A stretch of DNA of 64,000 bases from Nostoc sp. FACHB-152 (GTDB lineage: Bacteria > Cyanobacteriota > Cyanobacteriia > Cyanobacteriales > Nostocaceae), in the NCBI RefSeq assembly GCF_014697475.1, contig NZ_JACJRV010000009.1, forward strand, positions 120,730 to 184,729, in the 5' to 3' direction. Each line of letters opens with the position of its first letter. The first letter of the stretch is position 1. The position numbers and the translations under genes were made by a program. Below are positions 36,407 to 44,544 of the stretch, piece by piece. Below the pieces are notes generated by a model. That model was not told the DNA's origin, ran no database searches, and was given only the letters and a program-made list of their open reading frames with translations.

Positions 36407-38455
36407 CTATCGTGATTTTAGATCAGCGATCGCACCTTTGGTCATGGCGGCAATAGCTTTATCGGTAGCTTTCGGTAAATGATAATATTTGCCTCCGGCT
36501 GTTTGTGCTAATTCTTTAGCAAAGCCAGTGGAAACAAATTTACTCTCAGTATCAATTACTAATAATTGCATTCCCAAAGCTCGAACTCTACCAGCAATTT
36601 CTAATAATTCGCCTTTGATATCTGGCTTTTCTCCTGGTTCTTGGGGTTCACCTAATGAACGCCCTAAAGGAATATTCCCCCGACCATCGGTGATTGCTAC
36701 AATTACAACTTGCCCAATATCACCACTCATCCGAGCATTCATGCCGACGCGCACAGCTTGGGTCAAACCATGTGCTAAGGGTGAACCACCGCCACAGGGT
36801 AATCTTTCCAGACGATTTTTTGCTAAAGCAATAGAACGTGTTGGCGGTAATAACACCTCCGCCTGTTCTCCCCGGAAAGGAATCAAGGCTACTTGGTCAC
36901 GGTTTTGATAAGCTTCTGTCAACAGTTGCATTACCGCACCTTTCGCTGACTGCATCCGGTTCAAAGCCATTGACCCAGAAGCATCTACGACAAACACGAC
37001 TAACGCCCCGGCTTTACGTACCAAGCGTTTTGAGCGAATATCACCTTGTTCAACAATTACCTTTTTGTTTGGCTGTCTCTCACGCCGTGCTTTTTGGTAG
37101 GGTGCGGATGCTCTCAGGGTAGCATCTACGGCGATGCGTCGGACTTTACCTTTGGGTAACATCGGCTTAACGTAACGTCCCCGGTCTTCGGAAAAAATAA
37201 TGCTGCGGCTACCAGATTTACCTTGACGCTGGGACATTTGGGCAAAATACAGCACACTTTCATCCAGAATCACTCCCTCCGGGTCAAAGATGAATTCTTC
37301 GGGGATGCTTGGTGGTTCTTGTTCTTCTGGTTCGTCTGGTTGGTCTTCTTTGTCTTCCTCTTCTTGTTCCTCTTGTTGGTCTTGTTCTGACTCGTCTTGA
37401 CTTTGTGGTGGTGGGGGAGGAGGAGGTGGTGGTTGGTCGGGGGGTGGTGTCTGGACTACGGTTGCTCGTGGTACAATTACCAACTCGACAGCCCGACGTA
37501 AATCTTCGGCATTAACGGTGGTGCGTCCTTCTAAGGCGGCGGCGGCTTTGGCTACGCGCACAGCAAATAATTCGGCGCGATGTCCTTGGACACCACCGCG
37601 AATTGCTTCATTTACTAGGTAGGCGATTTGGTCGTGGGTGATGGTGACTTCTTTCAACCATTCCCGCGCCAGGATAATTTGGGTTTTGAGTCCGTCAATG
37701 TCTTCGTTGTACTGCTGGAGAAATTCTTGGGGAGATTGGGAAAAGGCGATCGCTTGTTCAACTGCTTGTACTCTTTGATCTAGGCCGAGTACACCGTCAG
37801 CAGAAAGGGCGATCGCAATTCTATCGAGTAAATGTTCTCGCAGTGCGCCTTCTTCTGGGTTGTAAGTGGCAATAAATAAAGATTTGCAAGGATGTTGAAA
37901 ACTAATTCCTTCCCGCTCTATTTGGTTGCGACCTTCGGATAATACTGTTAATAGTTGATTTGATATTTGATCATCTAATAAATTAATTTCGTCTACGTAC
38001 AGTACACCCCGGTTAGCAGAGGCAAGTAACCCAGGCTGAAAGATTGTATCTCCTTGCTTCACCGACTGTTCCACATCCACGGAACCTAAAAGTCGGTCTT
38101 CAGTCACACCGAGAGGAATTTGCACAAAAGGCGCAGGAATAATTTGTGTAGGGACATCCTGAATATCTTTTTCGGCATACTCTGCCAACAGTAAATCATC
38201 CCATTCATCGGGGCGGGTGGGGTCGCAGTTGCTAATTGAATCTGGAACAATTTCAATCGGCGGTAGTAGGGCGTGGATAGCACGAGCCATTACAGATTTT
38301 GCCGTACCGCGACGGCCTGCGATCGCCACTCCCCCCAAACCAGGATCGACTGCTGCTAACAGCAAGGCTAATTTTATCGCTTCTTGACCGACTACGGCAG
38401 TCAAGGGAAAGGAGGCGATCTTTGGAGTGATAGTAGGCGCAGGCATTGTTTGCAA
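36407..38455 (-). CDS. chlD: Magnesium chelatase subunit D
   Basis: The 682-residue protein has an AAA+ domain (about 15-335) with a Walker-like GRRGTAKS and [10 protein letters not shown], a linker with a proline run and an acidic Glu/Asp/Gln tract (about 340-400), and a von Willebrand A domain (about 475-680) whose MIDAS motif is DASGS (about 492-496). It partners ChlI and ChlH to insert Mg2+ into protoporphyrin IX, the committed step of chlorophyll synthesis. An ATG three codons in (MPAPT) is an alternative start. The upstream spacer carries the heptamer repeat at 38466-38507. Confidence 0.96.
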   Translation of the reverse strand: MQTMPAPTITPKIASFPLTAVVGQEAIKLALLLAAVDPGLGGVAIAGRRGTAKSVMARAIHALLPPIEIVPDSISNCDPTRPDEWDDLLLAEYAEKDIQDVPTQIIPAPFVQIPLGVTEDRLLGSVDVEQSVKQGDTIFQPGLLASANRGVLYVDEINLLDDQISNQLLTVLSEGRNQIEREGISFQHPCKSLFIATYNPEEGALREHLLDRIAIALSADGVLGLDQRVQAVEQAIAFSQSPQEFLQQYNEDIDGLKTQIILAREWLKEVTITHDQIAYLVNEAIRGGVQGHRAELFAVRVAKAAAALEGRTTVNAEDLRRAVELVIVPRATVVQTPPPDQPPPPPPPPPQSQDESEQDQQEEQEEEDKEDQPDEPEEQEPPSIPEEFIFDPEGVILDESVLYFAQMSQRQGKSGSRSIIFSEDRGRYVKPMLPKGKVRRIAVDATLRASAPYQKARRERQPNKKVIVEQGDIRSKRLVRKAGALVVFVVDASGSMALNRMQSAKGAVMQLLTEAYQNRDQVALIPFRGEQAEVLLPPTRSIALAKNRLERLPCGGGSPLAHGLTQAVRVGMNARMSGDIGQVVIVAITDGRGNIPLGRSLGEPQEPGEKPDIKGELLEIAGRVRALGMQLLVIDTESKFVSTGFAKELAQTAGGKYYHLPKATDKAIAAMTKGAIADLKSR

Positions 38456-38465
38456 ATTAATAAGA

Positions 38466-38507
38466 AGGCAGGAGGCAGGAGGCAGGAGGCAGGAGGCAGG
38501 AGGTAAG
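38466..38507. repeat. Short tandem heptamer repeat (AGGCAGG)5
   Basis: Five perfect copies of AGGCAGG are followed by a degenerate aggtaag, ten bases upstream of chlD. It is a short tandemly repeated (STRR-type) sequence characteristic of filamentous, heterocyst-forming cyanobacteria. Because every unit is a good Shine-Dalgarno complement on one strand or purine tract, copy number could in principle affect expression, but on the chlD coding strand it reads CCTGCCT. Confidence 0.9.
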
Positions 38508-38617
38508 ACTTGTTAATTATTTCTGCCATGCTTCACTACTCTCGGTTTTTAGCATATCAATTTCTGGCGCATTTAGAATTAAGTTAGATTTTATTCCTCC
38601 TATTTAGGTTATTTTTT

Positions 38618-39226
38618 ATGGCTTACAGCGACTTTAAACTTACTGAAGTTATTGATTCTTTTGGTTTAATTATTGATGAGGCTTCTGGATTATTTGCCAA
38701 CGTGCCAGCACAAGAATGTAGTGATTTGTTAACTACGATACTGCGAGAAAATGTTGACTTAGCTGTTGCTATCAGTTCAGAGAAAGCTCGTAGTGAAATG
38801 ATAATTAGCCCAATTTTGTTAGAAATTAGAAGAAAATTTAATTATGAGATTAGTTTATTTTCGGGTGTTGATTTTACTGTAGATACTCAACGAGGACTGA
38901 ATGGTTTCTGTGATTTTATTTTGAGCCTTTCTCCTGAGCAGCTAATTGTGCGTAGTCCAGTGGTTGTTTTAGTAGAAAGTAAGAATGAGAATTTAAGGTC
39001 TGGGTTAGCACAATGTATTGCTGAAATGATAGCAGCCCAAGTTTTTAACGAGAAAAGTGGCAATACTATTAAGGCAATCTATGGGGCTGTGACCATTGGT
39101 ACTATCTGGCAATTCATGAAGCTTGAAGGCAAGGTTGTGAGTATTGATTTAAGTGAGTATTATATTAAGGATATTAAAAGAATATTGGGTATTTTATATA
39201 GTGCGATCGCTCAAAACAAATTATAA
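38618..39226 (+). CDS. PD-(D/E)XK-like protein of unknown function
   Basis: The 202-residue protein is unnamed to me. It contains a plausible restriction-endonuclease-fold core: RKFNYEISLFSG, then GFCDFILSLSP (the D near 98), a strand VVVLVESKNEN supplying ExK (about 115-122), and a following helix SGLAQCIAEMIAAQVFN. This D-x(n)-E-x-K order matches PD-(D/E)XK nucleases. Related small proteins are scattered in cyanobacterial genomes. It heads a short plus-strand patch with a Uma2 gene and an NYN fragment. Confidence 0.6.
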   Translation: MAYSDFKLTEVIDSFGLIIDEASGLFANVPAQECSDLLTTILRENVDLAVAISSEKARSEMIISPILLEIRRKFNYEISLFSGVDFTVDTQRGLNGFCDFILSLSPEQLIVRSPVVVLVESKNENLRSGLAQCIAEMIAAQVFNEKSGNTIKAIYGAVTIGTIWQFMKLEGKVVSIDLSEYYIKDIKRILGILYSAIAQNKL

Positions 39227-39304
39227 GTAATTGTTCTAGAAGTATTTTAGAATAAGAATTACAGGACTCAACAAGCATTTATAGTGCTATTGGATGTAAA
39301 ATTT

Positions 39305-39892
39305 ATGACTATTACTCAAGCTAAACGCTTCACGCTAAATGAATATCACCAACTCACGGAAATTGGCTTTTTTCATGAAGATGACCACATTGAATTAATC
39401 AACGGGGAAATTATTCAAATGGTATCAAAAGGTACTGCTCATGCTACTTGTGTACGAAACTTATTACGAGAACTACCAAAATTGATAGGAGAAAAAGCTA
39501 CTCTGCAATGTCAAGATCCAATTTCTTTACCATCTAATAGTGAACCTGAACCAGATTTTGCTATTGTGCAGAACCAAGATGATAATTATCTATCGGCTCA
39601 TCCTAGTCCTGCTGATGTTTTGTTAGTAATGGAAGTTGCAGACTCTTCTTTAAGTTATGACCAAGATGTAAAAATTCCTCTTTATGCTCAAGCTGGTATT
39701 TCTGATTATTGGATATTTAATTTATTTGATAGTCATTTAGAATGTTACAGCGAACCATATCAAGATAATTATAGTAAGTATGGCTATTTAAATAAGCGGA
39801 TTGTTTTACATAATCAAGTTATATCGTTGCCTTGTTTTCCTGATCTGTCTCTAGATTTGAGCAAAGTATTTCCGCCAAAGCTGAACTTTTAA
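39305..39892 (+). CDS. Uma2-family (DUF820) putative endonuclease, second copy
   Basis: The start is ATG 39305 (MTITQAKRFTLNEYHQLTEIGFF), giving 195 residues. A GTG seven codons upstream is less likely. Family motifs are DHIELINGEIIQM, the strand with PEPDFAIV (about 88), LLVMEVADSSLSYDQDVKIPLYAQAGI (about 108-134) and DYWIFNLFD. It is only distantly like the Uma2 protein at 35.7 kb. Its target is unknown. Confidence 0.85.
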   Translation: MTITQAKRFTLNEYHQLTEIGFFHEDDHIELINGEIIQMVSKGTAHATCVRNLLRELPKLIGEKATLQCQDPISLPSNSEPEPDFAIVQNQDDNYLSAHPSPADVLLVMEVADSSLSYDQDVKIPLYAQAGISDYWIFNLFDSHLECYSEPYQDNYSKYGYLNKRIVLHNQVISLPCFPDLSLDLSKVFPPKLNF

Positions 39893-39906
39893 AACTTACC
39901 ATTCAC

Positions 39907-40383
39907 TTGTTTGGGCTTGCACTTCCTTATGTTCAAAAAATTAAAGGTACAGCTAAACTTTTACTAGATTTCGCAAAATTACAAGGAAAAGTTGTTTACA
40001 AAAAACTTTACTATAATTCACATTATCCTAGTCAAGTTTGTATCAAAGACATACTAGAAATACTTGATTTTGAAAGTGTTGATGTTCCAGACTCTTCTTT
40101 GAACAGTGCAGATCATCGTTTAGTAGCTGATTGCGTGAGACTTTTTGCTCCGCAACGCTCAAATATTCCTAAAATACTTATTCTTGTATCAGGAGATAGG
40201 GATTACGCTGGCTTAATTGCAATTCTCCAAGCTATGGGTAAGAAGGTAATAGTTTTTGCTCAAAAAGGTAGTGCTAGTCCAAAACTAATGAGACTAGTTG
40301 GTAGAAATAATTTCTACTTTGTAGATGAATTACCTGAATTAATGAGAAATAAAACTCAAATTACTGTTACCGATATTAAGTAG
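39907..40383 (+). pseudogene. NYN/PIN-like nuclease fragment lacking its N-terminal strand
   Basis: The 158-codon frame starts at a TTG without a ribosome-binding site and reads like the later part of an NYN (PIN-like RNase) domain: LVADCVRLFAPQRSNIPKILILVSGDRDYAGLI ... GKKVIVFAQKGSASPKLMRL. Normal NYN domains open with a strand bearing an aspartate and asparagine (DxxN). That strand is absent, and the frame has a stop at 39841 upstream with no DxxN-like sequence after it. The gene is therefore likely 5'-truncated. A functional shortened protein cannot be ruled out. Confidence 0.6.
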
Positions 40384-40511
40384 AACGGCATAATTATATG
40401 TATTATAGGTAAGTTTGTATATTACCTATCATCAAATTGTAAATGTTGATTCTGCTAAAAAAAAACACACATTATTAATATCTATTCTTCCCAACTAAAC
40501 AAATAATAAAA

Positions 40512-41195
40512 ATGCATAAACTTCTAACATTCCGGGATGAAAAACTTTTACGTCATGCGCTGACTCACCGTTCTTATGTTCATGAAAACCCAGGAGAAGG
40601 CGAACATAACGAACGCTTAGAATTTCTTGGTGATGCTATACTCAATTTTTTAAGTGGTGAGTATCTTTATCGTCGTCATCCAGAAAGGGGTGAAGATGAA
40701 TTAACACGGCGGCGTTCTGCTTTAGTAGATGAAAAGCAATTAGCAAAGTTTGCTGAAGAGGTTGGTTTAGATTTTAGAATGCGATTAGGAAAAGGCACAA
40801 TTCGAGATGGTGGTTTTCAAAACCCTAATTTACTAAGCAGCACTTTTGAGGCTGTTGTTGGTGCTTATTACTTGGATAACAATCGTGATATTGAAGCAGT
40901 GCGGGCAATTGTTGAACCATTATTTGATTCTGTACCTGAACATATTGTGATAGTACGCTCTAATGTAGACTCAAAAAACCGTTTTCAGGAATGGGTACAA
41001 CGCAATGTGACAACAAATCCGCCTAAATATGTTACTCAACAAGTAGGCGGTCTATCTCATGCACCAGTATTTGTGGCTACAGTATTTGTGGATGGAAAAG
41101 AGTATGGAGAAGGGACGGGACGCAACAAAAAAGAAGCTGAAAAAGCTGCTGCTGAAAATGCACTAGCTAATTTGAAACAAGAAGGTAAGTTATAG
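40512..41195 (+). CDS. rnc: Ribonuclease III
   Basis: The 227-residue protein has the endonuclease domain (about 1-145) with the signature ERLEFLGDAILNFLSGEYLY (about 36-55) and a double-stranded RNA-binding domain (about 155-225: NRFQEWVQRNVTTNPPKYV ... GTGRNKKEAEKAAAENAL). It cleaves double-stranded RNA in rRNA processing and regulation. In the second active-site helix it has LLSSTFEAVVG, where most RNase III proteins have L-(A/S)-D-x-F-E. The metal-binding aspartate is replaced by serine, while the glutamate is kept. Confidence 0.93.
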   Translation: MHKLLTFRDEKLLRHALTHRSYVHENPGEGEHNERLEFLGDAILNFLSGEYLYRRHPERGEDELTRRRSALVDEKQLAKFAEEVGLDFRMRLGKGTIRDGGFQNPNLLSSTFEAVVGAYYLDNNRDIEAVRAIVEPLFDSVPEHIVIVRSNVDSKNRFQEWVQRNVTTNPPKYVTQQVGGLSHAPVFVATVFVDGKEYGEGTGRNKKEAEKAAAENALANLKQEGKL

Positions 41196-41208
41196 CTTTA
41201 CACAATTT

Positions 41209-41661
41209 CTAAGTTTGCGAAGATGTTAGTCTTGGTTGCGGTTTATTACCTCTAGGTTGTAATTTCATCCATTGAAAAGACACAAGATTTAATATTAAAC
41301 CTATGAGGAATAAAATTACCATCAAGGTTATCTGATACCACAGGATTGGCTGGACAAACAAATCTGCTACAACATGAAGCAAGTTCATAACGCTATAAAA
41401 TATAGTCAATGCAAAATGAAACACGCGGTAGCGTTTGGAATCGTTAAAAGTAGTTGTAATTATTGCCAACATTGGTAGGACAAAAAATCCCAACATTAGC
41501 CACATAATGACAGAAATATCGCTCAGTTTTGAGGCTGGTTGAGATTCGGCTACAGATAAACCATGAAAAAGTGGCATTAAACCTAGTTGAGTGTGAAATA
41601 ATGTCCCTAAGAGAAATGCTGTCCAAAGAGCAATTATTTTTTCCCTGTAATTAACCATCAT
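41209..41661 (-). CDS. Small four-helix membrane protein, unknown
   Basis: The start is the ATG at 41661 (MMVNYREKIIALW), preceded by GGGAGG. This gives 150 residues. Four hydrophobic helices are visible (ALWTAFLLGTLFHTQLG, IMWLMLGFFVLPMLAII, FHFALTIFYSVMNLLHVVADLFV and ITLMVILFLIGLILNLVSF), with a basic C-terminal tail. A histidine-bearing helix (NLLHVVADLF) may bind metal or heme, but this is speculative. It converges on rnc with a 13-base gap. Confidence 0.7.
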   Translation of the reverse strand: MMVNYREKIIALWTAFLLGTLFHTQLGLMPLFHGLSVAESQPASKLSDISVIMWLMLGFFVLPMLAIITTTFNDSKRYRVFHFALTIFYSVMNLLHVVADLFVQPILWYQITLMVILFLIGLILNLVSFQWMKLQPRGNKPQPRLTSSQT

Positions 41662-41748
41662 TAAGCCTCCCAACTTTTTGTTATAGTTACCCACTTTTTA
41701 ATTTAGGCAAAAAATTTGAGGAACTTGTGAAGGATGCGATTAGCTCTG

Positions 41749-42942
41749 TCAACTATTGATTTCTACGGGAAAAGTTACAGTAAAGGTAGAGCCAATTCCT
41801 AGCTGAGATTGTAGGTTAATTTCACCGTGGAGTAATTTTACTAAGCGAGAAACGATCGCTAGCCCTAATCCTGTACTATCAGGTAAGTAGGATCGAGCAT
41901 TTTTACTTACACGATAGTAAGGTTCAAATATCCGCGCTTGGTTTTCTGGTGCAATACCAATTCCGGTGTCAGCAACAGCAAATGACCAATTGTTTTCGTC
42001 CAAAGTTTGACATATTATCCTGACATTGCCCGACTCTGTATAACGAATGGCATTACTCACAAGATTGGTGATAATTTGTTGTAATTGAAACTCATCAGTT
42101 AGCACTTCTTGCGGACAGCGATCGCAGTCTACAATAATTTGTAACTCTTTCTCTTCTGCTAAAGGTTCTAACATTTCACACACATTAATCACCAATTCTT
42201 GTATGTTAGTGGGTGCGACTTGCAGTTGTACCTTTCCAGCATCATATCTTGATAGCTCTAATACATCATTAATTAAGCGCAGTAAATGTCTGCCATTACG
42301 TAATACTCGCTCAATATGTTCTAAATTAGTATACGTATCTTTAATGCTAGAGTTACGTCGTTGTTGGCGTAAAAATAAATCTGAGTAACCAATAATTGAT
42401 GTTAAAGGATGTTTCAGTTCGTGGGCTAGTTGGGAAAATGTATCTTGATTGGCGTTAATTAAGCGTGTGAGTTCTTCATTATGCAGAGTTAATGATAAAT
42501 GCAGATGCTTTAATTCTCGCAAACGCTCATCAACATAACTTTTAAAACATCGAGCGATCGCTTCATCTATTACAGCATCAATTAAACGCATATAACGCAC
42601 AATTTCCGCAGGTGTTCCCTGCAATAAATCTGCTTCTAAAGTATCAAATATTACTGTTCGCAACAAACGATATTCTCTAGCAATTTCGGTAGGGTCAAAG
42701 CCTTGTTCAGCCCTAAGTAAGCCATGTTGCCAACTGGCGGTAAGTATCGATTTAATATCATCACTCACCTGAGTTTCTGCAAGTACATTAATCATGGCTT
42801 TAAAAATATCAGGAATATGATTTTTAATCGCTGTGTAAGACAAGTCATCAGCACTTTCAATCAGCCTGTCTTGGCGAACTGCTGCCACCCATTTCTCGAT
42901 GATATTGTTAGTATTTTCAGCTAGTACAAGACTAAAATCCAT
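41749..42942 (-). CDS. Cytoplasmic sensor histidine kinase with RsbRD-like N-terminal domain
   Basis: The 397-residue protein has no membrane segment. Residues 1-150 form an all-helical region like the RsbRD N-terminal (globin-fold-like) domain. HisKA follows with the H-box AHELKHPLTSIIGYSDLF (about 172), and a HATPase domain has N-box LVSNAIRYTESG, G1 DTGIGIAPEN and G2 STGLGLAIV (about 265-392). No response regulator is adjacent. It is likely an orphan kinase sensing an intracellular ligand. The input is unknown. Confidence 0.85.
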   Translation of the reverse strand: MDFSLVLAENTNNIIEKWVAAVRQDRLIESADDLSYTAIKNHIPDIFKAMINVLAETQVSDDIKSILTASWQHGLLRAEQGFDPTEIAREYRLLRTVIFDTLEADLLQGTPAEIVRYMRLIDAVIDEAIARCFKSYVDERLRELKHLHLSLTLHNEELTRLINANQDTFSQLAHELKHPLTSIIGYSDLFLRQQRRNSSIKDTYTNLEHIERVLRNGRHLLRLINDVLELSRYDAGKVQLQVAPTNIQELVINVCEMLEPLAEEKELQIIVDCDRCPQEVLTDEFQLQQIITNLVSNAIRYTESGNVRIICQTLDENNWSFAVADTGIGIAPENQARIFEPYYRVSKNARSYLPDSTGLGLAIVSRLVKLLHGEINLQSQLGIGSTFTVTFPVEINS

Positions 42943-43272
42943 TACGTTAATTTTTATAAAGATTTAGTGAATAAATTTTTATCTAGAACTAGTTTATCGA
43001 GAATGGGGTTTTTTCACCAAAATTAACAAAATACTTCAACTACATTAAGAAAGAGATTACGTACTCATAGAGATAGATTTTACCTACTAGTCTTGAGTGG
43101 TTTGTAAAGCTGAGTATCAGTATTCATCAGTCAAGAGTGCATATGTGTTACACCTCATTGCCAACCCAAAGACGGATTAAATTACGCTAAATAAACCAAT
43201 AGATCTATCCCAAGAAGTTGTTTTTACTGGACAGCAATGTTAAAGTTCGCTATATTGTCAACAATTAGAGTA

Positions 43273-43464
43273 AGTCAGCCTAATTCAGCGCGTTAAAGCA
43301 CGTAACGCTGAAGCGGAGGAACCAAATTTTGGGGCGTATTTTAAAGAAGGCTAAAGGCTAAAAGTTGATTAAACTAATTTCATACTTTAGACTTCATACT
43401 TCTTAAGAGGGGCATCTCTCAGCCCTAGCCCGTCAGCTAACTTCGTAGGCATTGAGAGGAGACT
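43273..43464 (+). promoter_or_regulatory. c-di-AMP (ydaO/yuaA) riboswitch 1
   Basis: The region keeps the conserved ydaO segments in order: AGCCTAATTC, then GGAGGAACCAAAT and GGGG, and then the diagnostic AGCCCGTCAGCTAACTTCGTAGGC, closing with GAGAGGAGACT. AGTC at 43273 can pair with GACT at 43461 to close P1. Between the GGGG and the final block lies an enlarged variable arm (43345-43410). It ends about 100 bases before the ABC permease ATG. c-di-AMP binding usually turns expression off. The target operon would be the transporter at 43563-47003. Confidence 0.92.
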
Positions 43465-43562
43465 GAAGAGATAGCATTTTTAAAATGTGGTGATCTCATC
43501 AGTGTCCAAGGCTGGTACTGCTCAGATTTTTGTACCTGTACTTAAATCTGGTGAGGTTATAG

Positions 43563-44414
43563 ATGATATTGCAATTAAATTTAGCAGCGATTTTAGCGAT
43601 CGCTAGTCAAGCTGCGTGGCAAAAGACAAAGCCCATAATTAGTAAGGATGTCGTCTTTTTACCTATTCTAGGTTTTTTAGGAATTATTTTATTGTGGTGG
43701 GTGGTTGCCTTAGCCAATCATGAATTAATGCCCACACCACCAGAGGCATTAATAGCAAATCTAGATTACATTTTAAATCCGTTTTATCAACGTGGGCCGG
43801 GTAACTTGGGAATTGGTTGGTTGTTAATTGCTAGTCTGCGACGAGTCTTAATAGGTTTTGTCTTAGGTGCAATCGTAGCAATTCCCTTGGGATTTCTCAT
43901 TGGGATGTCTAAGTCAGCAATGTTAGCCCTTAATCCCATCATTCAGATATTTAAACCCGTATCACCTTTGGCTTGGTTGCCAATTGCTTTAGCTATCTTC
44001 AACTTGGCAGACCCCTCAGCAATTTTCGTAATTTTCATCACATCCTTGTGGCCGACAATTATTAACACCGCCTTGGGAGTAGCCAGCGTTCCCAATGATT
44101 ATTTAGATGTAGCACGAGTGTTAGAAATGCCCCGTTGGCGAAGAATTACCAAAATTATTTGGCCTGCCAGTTTGCCCTATATCTTCACAGGTTTGCGAAT
44201 TAGTTTAGGAATTGCTTGGTTAGTTATCGTTGCAGTCGAAATGCTGACAGGTGGTATTGGTATCGGCTTCTTTGTTTGGGATGAATGGAGTCGGTTAAAT
44301 CTCAGTTCAGTGTTTCTTGCGGTATTTGTCATTGGCGTAACCGGACTAATTCTCGATTTTGCCGTCAGTAAACTTCAAGAATTTGTAACTCATCGCCCCA
44401 CAACGGCTAAATAA
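43563..44414 (+). CDS. ABC transporter permease, nitrate/taurine (NrtB/SsuC) type
   Basis: The 283-residue protein has six predicted membrane helices and the inner-membrane permease EAA-like loop VARVLEMPRWRRITKIIWPASLPYIFTGLRISLG (about 180-214). It belongs to the CUT-unrelated NitT/TauT permease class. With the substrate-binding protein and ATPase downstream it forms a complete importer. The substrate is not readable from the permease. Confidence 0.9.
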   Translation: MILQLNLAAILAIASQAAWQKTKPIISKDVVFLPILGFLGIILLWWVVALANHELMPTPPEALIANLDYILNPFYQRGPGNLGIGWLLIASLRRVLIGFVLGAIVAIPLGFLIGMSKSAMLALNPIIQIFKPVSPLAWLPIALAIFNLADPSAIFVIFITSLWPTIINTALGVASVPNDYLDVARVLEMPRWRRITKIIWPASLPYIFTGLRISLGIAWLVIVAVEMLTGGIGIGFFVWDEWSRLNLSSVFLAVFVIGVTGLILDFAVSKLQEFVTHRPTTAK

Positions 44415-44544
44415 CAGAATTTAGATCAATACAATAAGACGCTTTGTACCTTTGCGCCTACTCTTCTCCTGACGGAGACGCTGCGCGAACGAGAACGTCT
44501 ACGCCGAATGCGCCTCTGCGCGAACATAATAAAGAACTATAACA
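44415..44544. repeat. Dispersed repeat CCTGACGGAGACGCTGCGCGAACG
   Basis: The gap between permease and binding-protein genes holds a GC-rich stretch (44467-44525) made of two related halves with the words gacg, gcgcgaacg and gcctctgcgcgaac. Comparable GGAGACGCTGCGCGAACG elements are frequent in Nostoc-type spacers. It may form hairpins between the two genes. Confidence 0.55.

Noticed and set aside
40405..40429. ATAGGTAA-N9-TTACCTAT stem-loop upstream of rnc
   Set aside because: The stem is AT-rich without a T-tail. It could be chance in an AT-rich gap.
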